NCBI GenBank assembly: GCA_963850195.1
Contig: CAWKKD010000009.1
Location: forward strand, 682,001-746,000
Direction: 5' to 3'
Length of the DNA stretch: 64,000 bases
Source of the DNA: Actinoallomurus sp963850195
Lineage (GTDB): Bacteria > Actinomycetota > Actinomycetes > Streptosporangiales > Streptosporangiaceae
In this document: positions 7,516 through 16,696 of the stretch, piece after piece
Position numbering within the stretch: position 1 is the first letter of the stretch
How the letters are laid out: every line of letters begins with the position of its first letter
Translations under genes and position numbers: made by a program
Notes under the pieces: generated by a model
Told to the model about the DNA's origin: nothing
What the model saw: the letters and a program-made list of their open reading frames with translations, nothing else
Databases searched by the model: none

Positions 7516-9222
7516 GTGCGGCCGATGGTCGAGGAAGTACGGATCCAGAATCTCGGTGTCATCGAGGAGGCCGTTCTCGAGCTGTCACCGGGCTTCAATG
7601 TCGTGACGGGCGAGACCGGTGCGGGCAAGACCATGGTCGTGACGAGCCTGGGCCTGCTGTTCGGCGGGCGCGCCGACCCGCAGCGCGTACGGCCCGGCGC
7701 CGACCGCGCCGTCGTCGAGGGCCGCATCGTCCTCGCCGAGGGCGGACGGGTCGCCGCACGCGTCGAGGAGAACGGCGGCGAGCTCGACGAGGGCGCGCTG
7801 ATCGTGACCCGGTCGGTCTCCTCCGAGGGGCGCTCGCGCGCCCACATGGGCGGCCGGCAGGTCCCGGTCGCCACCCTGATCAACGTCGCCGACGACCTCG
7901 TCGCCGTGCACGGCCAGTCCGACCAGCAGCGCCTGCTGCAGCCCGGACGTCAGCGCGCGGCGCTCGACCGGTTCGCCGGTGACGAGGTGGCCAAGCCGCT
8001 GCGTGCGTACACGACGGCCTACCGCCGCCACCGCGACGTCTCCGAGCGGCTGGAGGAGCTGACCACCCGGGCGCGCGAGCGCGCGCAGGAGGCCGACCTG
8101 CTGCGGTTCGGGCTGGAGGAGATAGAGAAGATCGACCCCAAGCCGGGCGAGGACGCGAGGCTCGCGGCCGACGAGGAGCGCCTCGCGCACGCCGACGCCC
8201 TGCGTACGGCGGCGACCGGTGCCCACGAGGCGCTGCAGGGCGACCCGACGGCCGCCACCGAGACCGCCGACGCGATCGGCCTGCTCAGTGCCGCGCGCCA
8301 GGCCCTCGACGCCGTACGCGCCCACGACGAGGCGCTCGCCGCACAGGCCGACCGGCTCTCGGAGGCCGTCTACCTCGTCTCCGACGTCGCCGCCGAGCTG
8401 GCGGGCTACGCCGAGTCGATCGAGGCCGACCCCGCGCTGCTGGCCAGCGTGCAGGAGCGGCGCGCCGCCCTGGTCGGTCTGATCCGCAAGTACGGCGAGG
8501 ACGTCGCGGGTGTCCTCGCGTGGGCCGAGAGTTCCGCCGCACGGCTGGCCGAGCTCGACTCCGACGACGACCAGATCGGCGAGCTGCGCGCCGAGCACGA
8601 CGACCTGACGCGGCAGCTGACCGAGCTGTCCGGCGAGCTGAGCGTGGTCCGGTCCGCCGCGGCCGAGCGCCTGTCGGAGGCCGTGACCGCGGAGCTCGCC
8701 GCGCTGGCCATGCCGCACGCGAGCATCCACGTCACGGTGACGCAGCAGGAGGAGTTCGGGCCGCACGGCGTCGACGAGATCGAGCTGCGGCTGGCCTCGC
8801 ACCCGGGCGCGCCGCCGCTCGCGCTCAACAAGGGCGCTTCCGGCGGTGAGCTGTCCCGCGTCATGCTGGCCATCGAGGTGGTCTTCGCGGGCGCCGACCC
8901 GGTGCCGACGTTCGTCTTCGACGAGGTCGACGCGGGCGTGGGCGGCAAGGCCGCGGTCGAGGTCGGTCGCCGCCTGGCGCGCCTGGCCCGGTCCGCCCAG
9001 GTGATCGTGGTCACCCACCTCCCGCAGGTGGCCGCCTTCGCCGACCAGCACCTGGTGGTGGAGAAGTCCAACGACGGGCGTGTCACCCGCAGCGGCGTGA
9101 CCGCGCTGGACAACGACGGCCGCGTACGCGAGCTGTCCCGGATGCTCGCGGGTCTTGAGGACTCCGAGCTCGGCCGCGCACACGCCGAGGAACTGCTGGC
9201 CATCGCGGCGGCCGAGCGCTGA
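7516..9222 (+). CDS. recN: DNA repair protein RecN
   Basis: A 568-residue SMC-like ATPase for double-strand-break repair. Walker A is GETGAGKT (residues 32-39); a central helical region of about 300 residues forms the short coiled coil; the C-terminal half has the ABC signature region NKGASGGELSRVML and Walker B TFVFDEVDAGVGG. GTG 7516 is chosen because GGAGGGG lies 10 nt upstream; ATG 7525 is an alternative three codons later. A perfect LexA-type palindrome lies upstream, so damage induction is likely. Confidence 0.95.
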   Translation: MRPMVEEVRIQNLGVIEEAVLELSPGFNVVTGETGAGKTMVVTSLGLLFGGRADPQRVRPGADRAVVEGRIVLAEGGRVAARVEENGGELDEGALIVTRSVSSEGRSRAHMGGRQVPVATLINVADDLVAVHGQSDQQRLLQPGRQRAALDRFAGDEVAKPLRAYTTAYRRHRDVSERLEELTTRARERAQEADLLRFGLEEIEKIDPKPGEDARLAADEERLAHADALRTAATGAHEALQGDPTAATETADAIGLLSAARQALDAVRAHDEALAAQADRLSEAVYLVSDVAAELAGYAESIEADPALLASVQERRAALVGLIRKYGEDVAGVLAWAESSAARLAELDSDDDQIGELRAEHDDLTRQLTELSGELSVVRSAAAERLSEAVTAELAALAMPHASIHVTVTQQEEFGPHGVDEIELRLASHPGAPPLALNKGASGGELSRVMLAIEVVFAGADPVPTFVFDEVDAGVGGKAAVEVGRRLARLARSAQVIVVTHLPQVAAFADQHLVVEKSNDGRVTRSGVTALDNDGRVRELSRMLAGLEDSELGRAHAEELLAIAAAER

Positions 9223-9307
9223 GCGCACGCATGGTCACCGAACGAATCCGTCCTGACGATCGTCGTTACAAGTGTCAGCGTCCGGGCTCTGGCAGGATGG
9301 CATCACG

Positions 9308-10537
9308 ATGAACGACGTCTCCCCGAAGATCAAGAACAATGGCCGCGTGCGGACACCGCGGCTTCGAGGGCTGCGCCGGGAACGCAATGAGGCCGGTGCC
9401 GGCGTCACCGGGGTGGCCCGTCTCGACGGCAAGACCAAGAAGCTCACCAAGCGGTTGCAGCCCGGCGACATCGCGATCATCGACCACGTCGACCTCGACC
9501 GGGTGAGCGCCGAGGCGCTGGCCTCCTGCGGCGTCGGCGCCGTGATCAACGTCGCGCGCAGCATCTCCGGCCGCTACCCCAACCTCGGCCCGCAGATCCT
9601 CATCGAGGCCGGTATCCCGCTGATCGACGACGTCGGCTCCGAGGTGTTCACCAAGGTCCGCGAGGGCGAGCTGGTCCGCGTCGACGACGAGATCCTCTAC
9701 CTCGACGGCGAGGTCGCCGCCAAGGGCATCCGCCACACCGAGGAGACGGTCGAGGCGGCGATGGTCGAGGCGCGGGCCGAGCTGCCCGCCCAGCTCGAGG
9801 CGTTCGCCGCCAACACGATGGAGTTCCTCAAGCGCGAGCGCGACCTCCTCCTCGACGGCGTCGGCGTCCCCGAGATCACGACCGACCTCGACGGCCGGCA
9901 CGTCCTCATCGTCGTGCGCGGCTACCACTACCGCGAGGACATCGCGACGCTGCGGCCCTACATCCGCGAGTACCGTCCGATCCTGATCGGCGTGGACGGC
10001 GGCGCCGACGCGCTCATGGAGGCCGGCTACCGGCCCGACATCATCGTCGGCGACATGGACTCGGTCTCGGACGAGTCGCTGACGTGCGGGGCCGAGCTGG
10101 TCGTGCACGCCTACCGCGACGGCCGCGCGCCCGGGCTCAAGCGGGTACACGATCTCGAGCAGAAGGCGGTCGTCTTCCCGGCGGCGGGCACCAGCGAGGA
10201 CATCGCGATGCTGCTCGCCGACGACCGGGGCGCCAATCTCATCGTCGCGGTGGGCACTCACGCGACGCTCGTGGAGTTCCTCGACAAGGGACGTGCCGGC
10301 ATGTCGAGCACGTTCCTCACACGGTTGCGGGTCGGCAGCAAGCTGGTCGACGCCAAGGGGGTGAGCCGGCTCTATCGGAGCCGGATCAAGGGATCATCCC
10401 TGCTCTTGCTGGTCCTGGCGACCGTCATCGCCATGGTCGTCGCGATCGTCTCGTCGCCGGCGGGTGACGCATTCGCGCCCGTCGTCGCCGACAAATGGCA
10501 TCAATTCGTCTATTGGCTCACCGGATTGTTCACGTGA
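9308..10537 (+). CDS. steA: SteA-like cytokinetic ring protein
   Basis: A 409-residue protein matching SteA, which in Corynebacterium associates with SteB and the division septum and affects RipA-dependent cell separation. The central part resembles a thiamine-pyrophosphokinase-like fold (VDGGADALMEAGYRPDIIVG, then DMDSV), but no kinase function is implied. One transmembrane helix lies near the C-terminus (SSLLLLVLATVIAMVVAIV), leaving a short tail. ATG 9308 follows a GGCAGGATGG stretch. The stop overlaps the steB start (GTGA), the pairing seen in other actinobacteria. Confidence 0.85.
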   Translation: MNDVSPKIKNNGRVRTPRLRGLRRERNEAGAGVTGVARLDGKTKKLTKRLQPGDIAIIDHVDLDRVSAEALASCGVGAVINVARSISGRYPNLGPQILIEAGIPLIDDVGSEVFTKVREGELVRVDDEILYLDGEVAAKGIRHTEETVEAAMVEARAELPAQLEAFAANTMEFLKRERDLLLDGVGVPEITTDLDGRHVLIVVRGYHYREDIATLRPYIREYRPILIGVDGGADALMEAGYRPDIIVGDMDSVSDESLTCGAELVVHAYRDGRAPGLKRVHDLEQKAVVFPAAGTSEDIAMLLADDRGANLIVAVGTHATLVEFLDKGRAGMSSTFLTRLRVGSKLVDAKGVSRLYRSRIKGSSLLLLVLATVIAMVVAIVSSPAGDAFAPVVADKWHQFVYWLTGLFT

Positions 10538-11493
10538 TCGATTTCCGATATCACCTCGTATCCATCATCGCGGTCTTCCTCGCGCTGGCGCTCGGCCTCG
10601 TGGTCGGCGCCTCGGCGCTCCGCGGATCCGTCACCACGGAGCTGCGGGCCCAGGCCGCCCACCTCGAAAAGGACAACCAGAGCCTCAGAGTCCAAAAGCG
10701 CGCCGTCGACCAGCTCAACGGCTACAACAGCGAGGTCGTCGCCGGCATGGCGCCGCAGGTGCTGGCGGGTCGTCTCAAGGGCGAGAGCGTCGTCTTCATC
10801 GAGGCGCCCGGCGCCGACGACCAGATCCGCGCCAAGACCGCGGACATGGTCGGCAAGGCCGGCGGCCGGATCAGCGGCTTCGTCACGCTCCAGGACAAAT
10901 ATCTCGACGGCAGCCAGCTGGCCACGCTGAGCGAGCTCACCGACCAGCTGAAGCCGGCCGCGATGAGCTTCCCCGAGGACGCGACGCCCTATGACCGGGT
11001 CGCGCTCGAGCTGGCGGCCGTGCTCGTCACCAACCAGGCCTCGCGCACCCTTCAGGAGGATCCGGCCGCCGGTCAGGTCCTCGCCGGCTTCAAGACGGCG
11101 GGTTTCCTGAACTTCAGCGGGCAGCCCGCCACCCGTGCCACACTCGCCATCGTGATCGCGCCCGCCGCGGCCAGCAAGCACAAGAACGCCGACGCCGAGA
11201 ACAAGGCGCTCGTCGCCCTGCCGGTCGCCCTCCAGGGCTACGGCAAGGGCACGGTCGTGCAGGGCAACGCCGACACCGCCTCCGACGGCGGCATGATCAA
11301 GGCGCTGCGCGACTACGGCAAGGCCCAGGGTCACGTCTCCTCGGTCGACACGGCCGACAACCCGGCCGGTCAGATCACGACGGTGGTCGCGCTGAGCGAC
11401 GCCCTGCAGGGCAGGTCCGGTGACTACGGGACCGGCTCCGGTGCCGACGGCTCGCTGCCGACGCCGATGCCCACCCCGACCGAGAAGAAGTGA
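10534..11493 (+). CDS. steB: SteB / MctB-like membrane protein
   Basis: A 319-residue protein with a short N-terminus (IDFRYHLVSI), one transmembrane helix (about residues 6-28) and then a coiled coil (about 32-60), followed by an extracytoplasmic domain. The same family is annotated as copper transporter MctB in mycobacteria and as SteB, partner of SteA, in corynebacteria. The immediate overlap with steA favours the division role. A Pro/Thr-rich tail ends the protein. The start is GTG 10534. Confidence 0.82.
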   Translation: MIDFRYHLVSIIAVFLALALGLVVGASALRGSVTTELRAQAAHLEKDNQSLRVQKRAVDQLNGYNSEVVAGMAPQVLAGRLKGESVVFIEAPGADDQIRAKTADMVGKAGGRISGFVTLQDKYLDGSQLATLSELTDQLKPAAMSFPEDATPYDRVALELAAVLVTNQASRTLQEDPAAGQVLAGFKTAGFLNFSGQPATRATLAIVIAPAAASKHKNADAENKALVALPVALQGYGKGTVVQGNADTASDGGMIKALRDYGKAQGHVSSVDTADNPAGQITTVVALSDALQGRSGDYGTGSGADGSLPTPMPTPTEKK

Positions 11494-11500
11494 GGCGGCA

Positions 11501-12346
11501 ATGCGCAAGGCAGTGGCCGGCGCCCTGCTCGGAGCGGCGGCGGCGCAGGCGGCGTACGCGCTCCTGACCCGGCGCCCTCCGCGTGACGAGAAGCTCTGGC
11601 TGCGGACCAACCACCGCGGCGAGCCCGTGACGCTGCTGGAGGGGCCGGCCTTCGTGGCCGGTGCGGTCACGGCGGTGGCGCTCGCGCCGGGCGTGCCCGC
11701 CCGCATGCGCGCCGCCGCGGTCTTCGCCGGTGCGGCGACCGGCGCCCTCGGCGCCTACGACGACCTGGCCGGCTCCGGAGACTCGCGTGGCTTCAAGGGC
11801 CACCTGACCGCCCTGGCGCGCGGCGAGGTCACGACCGGCGCGGTCAAGATCCTCGGCATCGGCGCCACCGGGCTCGTCGCGGCGGCCCTGGCCGGCACCG
11901 GCAGGCGCGCCACGCTCGCCGACACGCTGATCAACGGCGCGCTGATCGCCGGTGGCGCCAACCTGCTCAACCTGTTCGACCTGCGGCCCGGCCGCGCCAT
12001 CAAGGTCGGCACACTGGCCGCGCTGCCCGGCACGCTGTGCGGCTCGGCCGTGACCGCGGCGCCGCTCGGCGCGGGTCTGGCCCTGCTCCCCACCGACCTC
12101 CGCGAGCGCGCCATGCTCGGCGACGCGGGGGCCAACGCGCTCGGTGCCCTGCTCGGCCTGTCCGCGGCGCACCTTAACCGGCCGGCCCGGCTCGGCCTGC
12201 TCGCGGGCGTGACCGCGCTCAACGCCGCCAGCGAGTTCGTCAGCTTCACCAAGGTGATCCAGGCGAACCCGGCGCTGAACCGCATCGACCAGCTCGGCCG
12301 TCGTCCCGCCGCCGTGCCGGAGGCACGTCCAGCGGACCCCGAGTGA
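11501..12346 (+). CDS. MraY/WecA-like (GT4 phosphotransferase) membrane protein
   Basis: A 281-residue polytopic membrane protein with motifs reminiscent of the polyprenyl-phosphate HexNAc-1-phosphate transferase family: GAYDDLAGSG (the DD pair), NLLNLFDLRPGRA (in place of NxxNxxDGxxG) and LGDAGANALG (cf. GDxGS). It is shorter than MraY, with fewer helices, so activity on undecaprenyl phosphate is plausible but unproven. It sits 7 bp after steB and overlaps murJ by 4 bp, so it belongs to an envelope-biogenesis operon. Confidence 0.7.
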   Translation: MRKAVAGALLGAAAAQAAYALLTRRPPRDEKLWLRTNHRGEPVTLLEGPAFVAGAVTAVALAPGVPARMRAAAVFAGAATGALGAYDDLAGSGDSRGFKGHLTALARGEVTTGAVKILGIGATGLVAAALAGTGRRATLADTLINGALIAGGANLLNLFDLRPGRAIKVGTLAALPGTLCGSAVTAAPLGAGLALLPTDLRERAMLGDAGANALGALLGLSAAHLNRPARLGLLAGVTALNAASEFVSFTKVIQANPALNRIDQLGRRPAAVPEARPADPE

Positions 12347-13962
12347 CGGCAACTCAGGTGACCGACGAGCCCGTCACCGGTCGCACCGGCCGAGGGCTCG
12401 CCGGGGCCGCCCTCCTGATCGGATTCATCACCATCCTCGCCAGGATCGCCGGCTTCGGGCGCATCGTGGTCTTCTCCCAGACGGTCGGCAACTCCTGCCT
12501 CAGCCAGGCGTACTACACCGCCAACCAGGTCCCGAACATCGTCTTCGAGATCGTGGCGGGCGGCGCGCTCGCCGGCATGGTGGTCCCGGTCCTGGCCGGG
12601 CCGATCGCGCAGGGAGACCGCGAGCACGTACGCCGGACCACGTCGGCGCTGATCACGTGGATGGCCGTGACCCTGGTGCCGCTGTCGCTGCTCGGCGTGC
12701 TCCTGGCCGGGCCGATCATGCACGGTCTGGTGCGCGGCCCGCTGGACCGCTGCTCGCGTACCGACGTGGTGACGGTCGGCGGCCACATGCTCGTGGTGTT
12801 CGCGCCGCAGATCGCGCTGTACGGGTTCGCCGTCGTGCTGTACGGCCTGCTCCAGGCGCACCGGCGCTTCACCGCACCGGCCCTCGCGCCGCTCGTGTCC
12901 AGCCTGGTCGTGATGGCCGCCTACCTGGCGTACGTGCCGCTCGGCCACGGAAGGCAGCAGGACCTGTCGCGCCTGCCGCGCTCGGCCGAGCTGATGCTGT
13001 CGGTCGGCACGACCGCCGGCGTGGTCGTGCTGGTCGTGACCGCGGGCGTCGCCGCCGCGCGGCTCCGGCTCCGGCTGCGGCCGACTCTGCGCTTCCCCGA
13101 GGGCACCGGCGCGCGCGTACGCGCGCTCGCCGCCGCAGGCGTGGCCACCGTCGCCGCGCAGCAACTGTCGGCGGTCGCCGTCGTGATGCTGAGCGGGCGC
13201 GGCACCCGTGGCGCGCTGGCCGACTACCAGTTCGCCTGGGCGATGTTCCTGCTGCCGTGGGCGGTGCTCGCCGTGCCCATCGCGACGAGCGCCTTCCCGA
13301 CGCTGTCGGCCCGTGCCGGTGCGGGCGAGACCGAGGAGTTCGACCGGATCACCGCCGCCACGACCCGCGCCGTCGTGCTGGTGTCCTGCGCGGGCGTCGC
13401 GGTGCTGGCCGCCATCGCACTGCCCGCCGCCGCTTTCCTCGACCACCGGGCGGCGCCCGCCGTACTGGCCCGCGCGGTGCTCGGCTTCGCCCCCGGCCTG
13501 ATCGGCTACGGCCTGGTCGCGCACCTCGGCCGCGTCCTGTTCGCCTGCCACCGGGGCCGCGACTCCGCGGTCGCCACCGTCGCGGGCTGGCTCGTCGTGA
13601 TCGTGGCCGACGTCATCCTGGTCTTCGCGCTGCCGCGCGACTGGACGGTCGCCGGGCTGGCGATCGGCAACACCGCGGGCATGACGGTCGCGGGCGTACT
13701 CCTGGCCGCCGCCCTCGTACGCGTACGAGGGCGCGCGGTCGTCGCGGGCCTCGGCCGCGCGCTGCTGGGCGGCGCGGCCGGCGCGCTCGCCGGCGGCGGG
13801 GTGGGTTATGCCGTCGCCTCGGCGATCGGCCCGGACGGCCAGCTCGCCAACGTCGGTACGGCCGCGCTCACCGGGCTCGTGGCGGCGGCACTGTTCGTGG
13901 TGGTCACCTATGTGTTGGACGGCCGGGACCTGAAGGCCGTGATCGCGCGGAGGATCGGATGA
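12343..13962 (+). CDS. murJ: Lipid II flippase MurJ family protein
   Basis: A 539-residue membrane protein of the MOP/MurJ family, with about 14 predicted helices by eye. N-terminal features such as ARIAGFGRIVVFSQTVG and the family-like YYTANQVPNIVFEIVAGGAL fragment (residues about 51-70) support the call. MurJ moves lipid II across the plasma membrane. It lacks the cytoplasmic kinase-like extension of mycobacterial MviN. GTG 12343 overlaps the preceding stop; the 3' end overlaps the next glycosyltransferase (ATGA). Some actinobacteria carry several paralogues, so this may not be the only flippase. Confidence 0.88.
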   Translation: MTATQVTDEPVTGRTGRGLAGAALLIGFITILARIAGFGRIVVFSQTVGNSCLSQAYYTANQVPNIVFEIVAGGALAGMVVPVLAGPIAQGDREHVRRTTSALITWMAVTLVPLSLLGVLLAGPIMHGLVRGPLDRCSRTDVVTVGGHMLVVFAPQIALYGFAVVLYGLLQAHRRFTAPALAPLVSSLVVMAAYLAYVPLGHGRQQDLSRLPRSAELMLSVGTTAGVVVLVVTAGVAAARLRLRLRPTLRFPEGTGARVRALAAAGVATVAAQQLSAVAVVMLSGRGTRGALADYQFAWAMFLLPWAVLAVPIATSAFPTLSARAGAGETEEFDRITAATTRAVVLVSCAGVAVLAAIALPAAAFLDHRAAPAVLARAVLGFAPGLIGYGLVAHLGRVLFACHRGRDSAVATVAGWLVVIVADVILVFALPRDWTVAGLAIGNTAGMTVAGVLLAAALVRVRGRAVVAGLGRALLGGAAGALAGGGVGYAVASAIGPDGQLANVGTAALTGLVAAALFVVVTYVLDGRDLKAVIARRIG

Positions 13963-15068
13963 CCGGACTGAGGGTCGCACTCGTACTGGCCACGAGCGCC
14001 GGGGGAGTGGGCCGGCACGTCCGCTCGGTCGCCGCCGGGCTGCGCGATCGCGGCGTCAACGTCGTCGTCCTCGGCCCGTCCTCGGCCGAGGACCTGTTCG
14101 GGTTCGCCGCGGTCGGGGCGCGGTTCGCGCCCGTCGAGATCGCCGACCGGCCGCACCCGGTCGCGGACACGCGCGCGGTGGCACGGCTGCGCCGCCTCAC
14201 CCGCGACGCGGACGTCGTACACGCGCACGGGCTGCGCGCCGGCGGGCTCGCCGCCCTCGCGCGCGCCCTGCGTCCCGGTGCCCCGCCGCTGGTCGTCACG
14301 CTGCACAACGCGTCCATCACGGGCGGCGCCATCGGCGCCGCATACGGCACGCTCGAGCGGATCGTCGCGCGCGGCGCCACCGAGATCCTCGGCGTCTCGC
14401 CCGACCTGGAGGAGCGGATGAGCGCGCTGGGTGCGCGCTCGGTCCGTCGTGCCCTGGTGCCGGCGCCCCCGCACCGCCGGTCCGAGGACCCCGCGGCGCA
14501 CGTGCGGGTGCGCGCCGAGCTCGGCGCCGCGGACCGCCCGCTGATCGTGTCGGTGGGGCGGCTCGCCGACCAGAAGGGCCTGCCGACGCTGCTCGACGCG
14601 GCCGTCGGCTGGACGCGGCTCACGCCACGGCCGCTGGTGGCCATCGCGGGGGAGGGCCCGCTCGAGGATGGGCTGCGCGCCCGCATCGACGCCGAGAAGC
14701 TGCCCGTACGCCTGCTCGGCCGCCGTTCGGACGTACCCGAGCTGCTCGCCGCCGCCGACGTCGCCGTCGTGGCCAGCGTCTGGGAGGGCCAGCCGCTGAT
14801 CGTCCAGGAGGTGCTGCGCGCCGGAAAGCCCCTGGTGGCGACCAGGGTCGGCGGCATTCCGATCATGGTGGGCGACGCGGCGCTGCTCGTGCCGCCGGGC
14901 GACGTACCCGAGCTGGAGCGCGCGGTCTGCCGGGTGCTGGAGGACACCGACCTTGCCGGGCGCCTCGCCTCGGCCGCCACCGGTCAGGCCGCCCGGCTCC
15001 CCACGGAGGGCGACGCGATCGACCAGCTCACCGACATCTATGCTCACGCAACCCGTACGTCACGCTGA
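13959..15068 (+). CDS. GT4-family glycosyltransferase
   Basis: A 369-residue retaining glycosyltransferase with the GT-B fold of family GT4. The N-terminal domain begins LVLATSAGGVGRHVRSVAAG; the C-terminal domain holds VSVGRLADQKGLPTLLDA and the E-x7-E region WEGQPLIVQEVLRAGKPLVA followed by TRVGGIP. The acceptor is unknown; the neighbours murJ and a MraY-like protein suggest a lipid-linked cell-wall or capsule glycan. ATG 13959 overlaps the murJ stop. It is the last gene of this plus-strand run. Confidence 0.88.
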   Translation: MTGLRVALVLATSAGGVGRHVRSVAAGLRDRGVNVVVLGPSSAEDLFGFAAVGARFAPVEIADRPHPVADTRAVARLRRLTRDADVVHAHGLRAGGLAALARALRPGAPPLVVTLHNASITGGAIGAAYGTLERIVARGATEILGVSPDLEERMSALGARSVRRALVPAPPHRRSEDPAAHVRVRAELGAADRPLIVSVGRLADQKGLPTLLDAAVGWTRLTPRPLVAIAGEGPLEDGLRARIDAEKLPVRLLGRRSDVPELLAAADVAVVASVWEGQPLIVQEVLRAGKPLVATRVGGIPIMVGDAALLVPPGDVPELERAVCRVLEDTDLAGRLASAATGQAARLPTEGDAIDQLTDIYAHATRTSR

Positions 15069-15112
15069 CGCTCCGCGTGTGCGGGTTAGGTTCCCCTTGG
15101 ATATAGTCCAAA

Positions 15113-15230
15113 TGCAGGAAGGGGAGTATCCCTTCGCGGCAGTGTCGTCATCACGGCCCCAGCTGACGAATGCGGCCCGGTGCTGTCGGTCCGCGCCGAT
15201 GAGTGCGGACGGGAGAGACCTTCGGGGCGT
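15113..15230 (+). ncRNA. yybP-ykoY type (Mn2+) riboswitch
   Basis: The leader of terC contains GGGGAGTA at 15121-15128, GTCGTCATCACG at 15144-15155 and GAGAGACCTT at 15213-15222, in the order of the conserved loops of the yybP-ykoY motif. This riboswitch class senses Mn2+ and is known to precede TerC/Alx-type membrane proteins. The boundaries are approximate. The purine-rich ribosome-binding site (GGAGG at 15243) follows shortly after, so translational control is plausible. Confidence 0.75.
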
Positions 15231-15257
15231 TCGTCGGCCGCCGGAGGATTCTGTCTC

Positions 15258-16268
15258 GTGAATGTCACGCTGTGGTCCTGGGGTGTCACCCTCCTCGTAC
15301 TTCTCGTCGTGATCCTCATCGACCTTTGGGTCGTCGACCGGGGCGAGCCGCGTGAGTTCTCCCTGAAGCAGGCGGGCGCGTGGGTCGCGTTGTACGTCAC
15401 GCTGGCGGCGATATTCGGCGTCGGCCTGCTGGTATTCGAGGGCGGTGCGGTTTCCGCGCAGTTCTTCGCCGGCTATCTCACCGAATACAGTTTGAGCGCC
15501 GACAACCTCTTCATCTTCTACGTCATCATGGCGCGCTTCGCGGTGCCGAGACAGAACCAGCACAAGGTGCTTCTGATCGGCATCCTGATCGCGCTCGGGA
15601 CGCGTGGCGTCTTCATCGGGATCGGCGCCGCCGCACTGGCGCGCTTCGAATGGCTCTTCTACATTTTCGGCGCGTTCCTGGTCTGGACGGCGTGGGGGTT
15701 GCTGCGCGGCGCCGACGGCGGCGACGAGGACTTCAAGGAGAACGCCCTGCTGCGCTGGGTGCAGCGGGTGATGCCCGCCACGGACGAGTACTCCGGCAAC
15801 CGGATGACGGTACGCGTCGAGGGCAGGCGCGTCGTCACGCCGATGCTCATCGTCATGATCGCGATCGGGTCGACCGACCTGCTGTTCGCCCTCGACTCCA
15901 TCCCGGCCATATTCGGGCTGACGAAGGAGTCCTACCTCGTCTTCACGGCCAACGCGTTCGCCCTCATGGGCCTGCGCCAGCTCTATTTCCTGCTGGGCGG
16001 GCTCCTCGACCGGCTCGTCTACCTGAGCAAGGGGCTGGCGTTCATCCTGGCCTTCATCGGGGTCAAGCTCGTGATGGAGGCGACGCACGCGACCGGCTTC
16101 GAGCAGGTGCCGAAGATCCCGATCTGGCTGTCCCTGTCCGTCATCGGCGCGACGATGGCGGTGACCACGGTCGCGAGCCTCGTCAAGGCACGCCGCGACG
16201 AGACGGCCGCCGCGGCCTCGACCGGTGGTGCGTCTACCCCCGTCGACGCAGGGCGTACGCCACGTTGA
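15258..16268 (+). CDS. TerC/Alx family membrane protein
   Basis: A 336-residue polytopic membrane protein of the TerC family, whose members export Mn2+ or take part in metal loading of exoproteins; some are linked to tellurium resistance. Family marks include EYSLSADNLFIFYVI, GIGAAALARFEWLFYIFGAF and IGSTDLLFALDSIPAIFGLT with acidic residues within helices. GTG 15258 has GGAGG 10 nt upstream; longer frames would include the riboswitch. The putative Mn2+ riboswitch upstream agrees with a manganese role. Its 3' end overlaps the convergent gene by 35 bp. Confidence 0.92.
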   Translation: MNVTLWSWGVTLLVLLVVILIDLWVVDRGEPREFSLKQAGAWVALYVTLAAIFGVGLLVFEGGAVSAQFFAGYLTEYSLSADNLFIFYVIMARFAVPRQNQHKVLLIGILIALGTRGVFIGIGAAALARFEWLFYIFGAFLVWTAWGLLRGADGGDEDFKENALLRWVQRVMPATDEYSGNRMTVRVEGRRVVTPMLIVMIAIGSTDLLFALDSIPAIFGLTKESYLVFTANAFALMGLRQLYFLLGGLLDRLVYLSKGLAFILAFIGVKLVMEATHATGFEQVPKIPIWLSLSVIGATMAVTTVASLVKARRDETAAAASTGGASTPVDAGRTPR

Positions 16269-16548
16269 TCAGGCAGATGGCGCCCCACACCACCACCAGC
16301 CCGGCCAGCCCGGACTGGCTGACGGCGATCGCCGAGGTCGGGATCGAGACGCCGAGCGAGACGCACGCGACGGTCAGCGCGGCCGCGCGTTCGCCCTTCG
16401 CGCTCTCGGGCGGGCGCCGTACGGCCGCCGCCGCCTCGATGCGTTCGGCGAGCGCCTCGACGAACGCCGCGTCGTAGTCGGGGCCGAGCTCGCGCCGGGC
16501 GGCGAGTGAGGCCGTCAGTTCGTCACGGGGGAGCCCGGGTGTCGTCAT
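16234..16548 (-). CDS. Small two-helix membrane protein
   Basis: A 104-residue protein with a charged N-terminal half (RDELTASLAARRELGPDYDA, helical, reminiscent of short SHOCT/DUF1707-like stretches) and two transmembrane helices (about residues 50-72 and 77-96) separated by a short loop. Function unknown. The start is ATG 16548 because the residues upstream in frame are low-complexity and unlike coding sequence. The gene converges with terC and shares 35 bp with its 3' end. Confidence 0.65.
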   Translation of the reverse strand: MTTPGLPRDELTASLAARRELGPDYDAAFVEALAERIEAAAAVRRPPESAKGERAAALTVACVSLGVSIPTSAIAVSQSGLAGLVVVWGAICLINVAYALRRRG

Positions 16549-16696
16549 GTCGTTATTTGTACGCCTTGCCGGGTCATCGCGCCTCCGCCCTGCGGCCGAT
16601 CTCCGGCATAGCCCCCCGGTATGAGACCGTCCGACGAAGGGCGGCGGACGCTGTACGGTGAGCTGCACGGGCTGCCGGATACGGGGAGGTTTCGCA

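Noticed and set aside
12657..13958. Upstream extension of the GT4 glycosyltransferase frame through murJ
   Set aside because: The extension is the out-of-frame shadow of murJ; the real start is the ATG overlapping the murJ stop.
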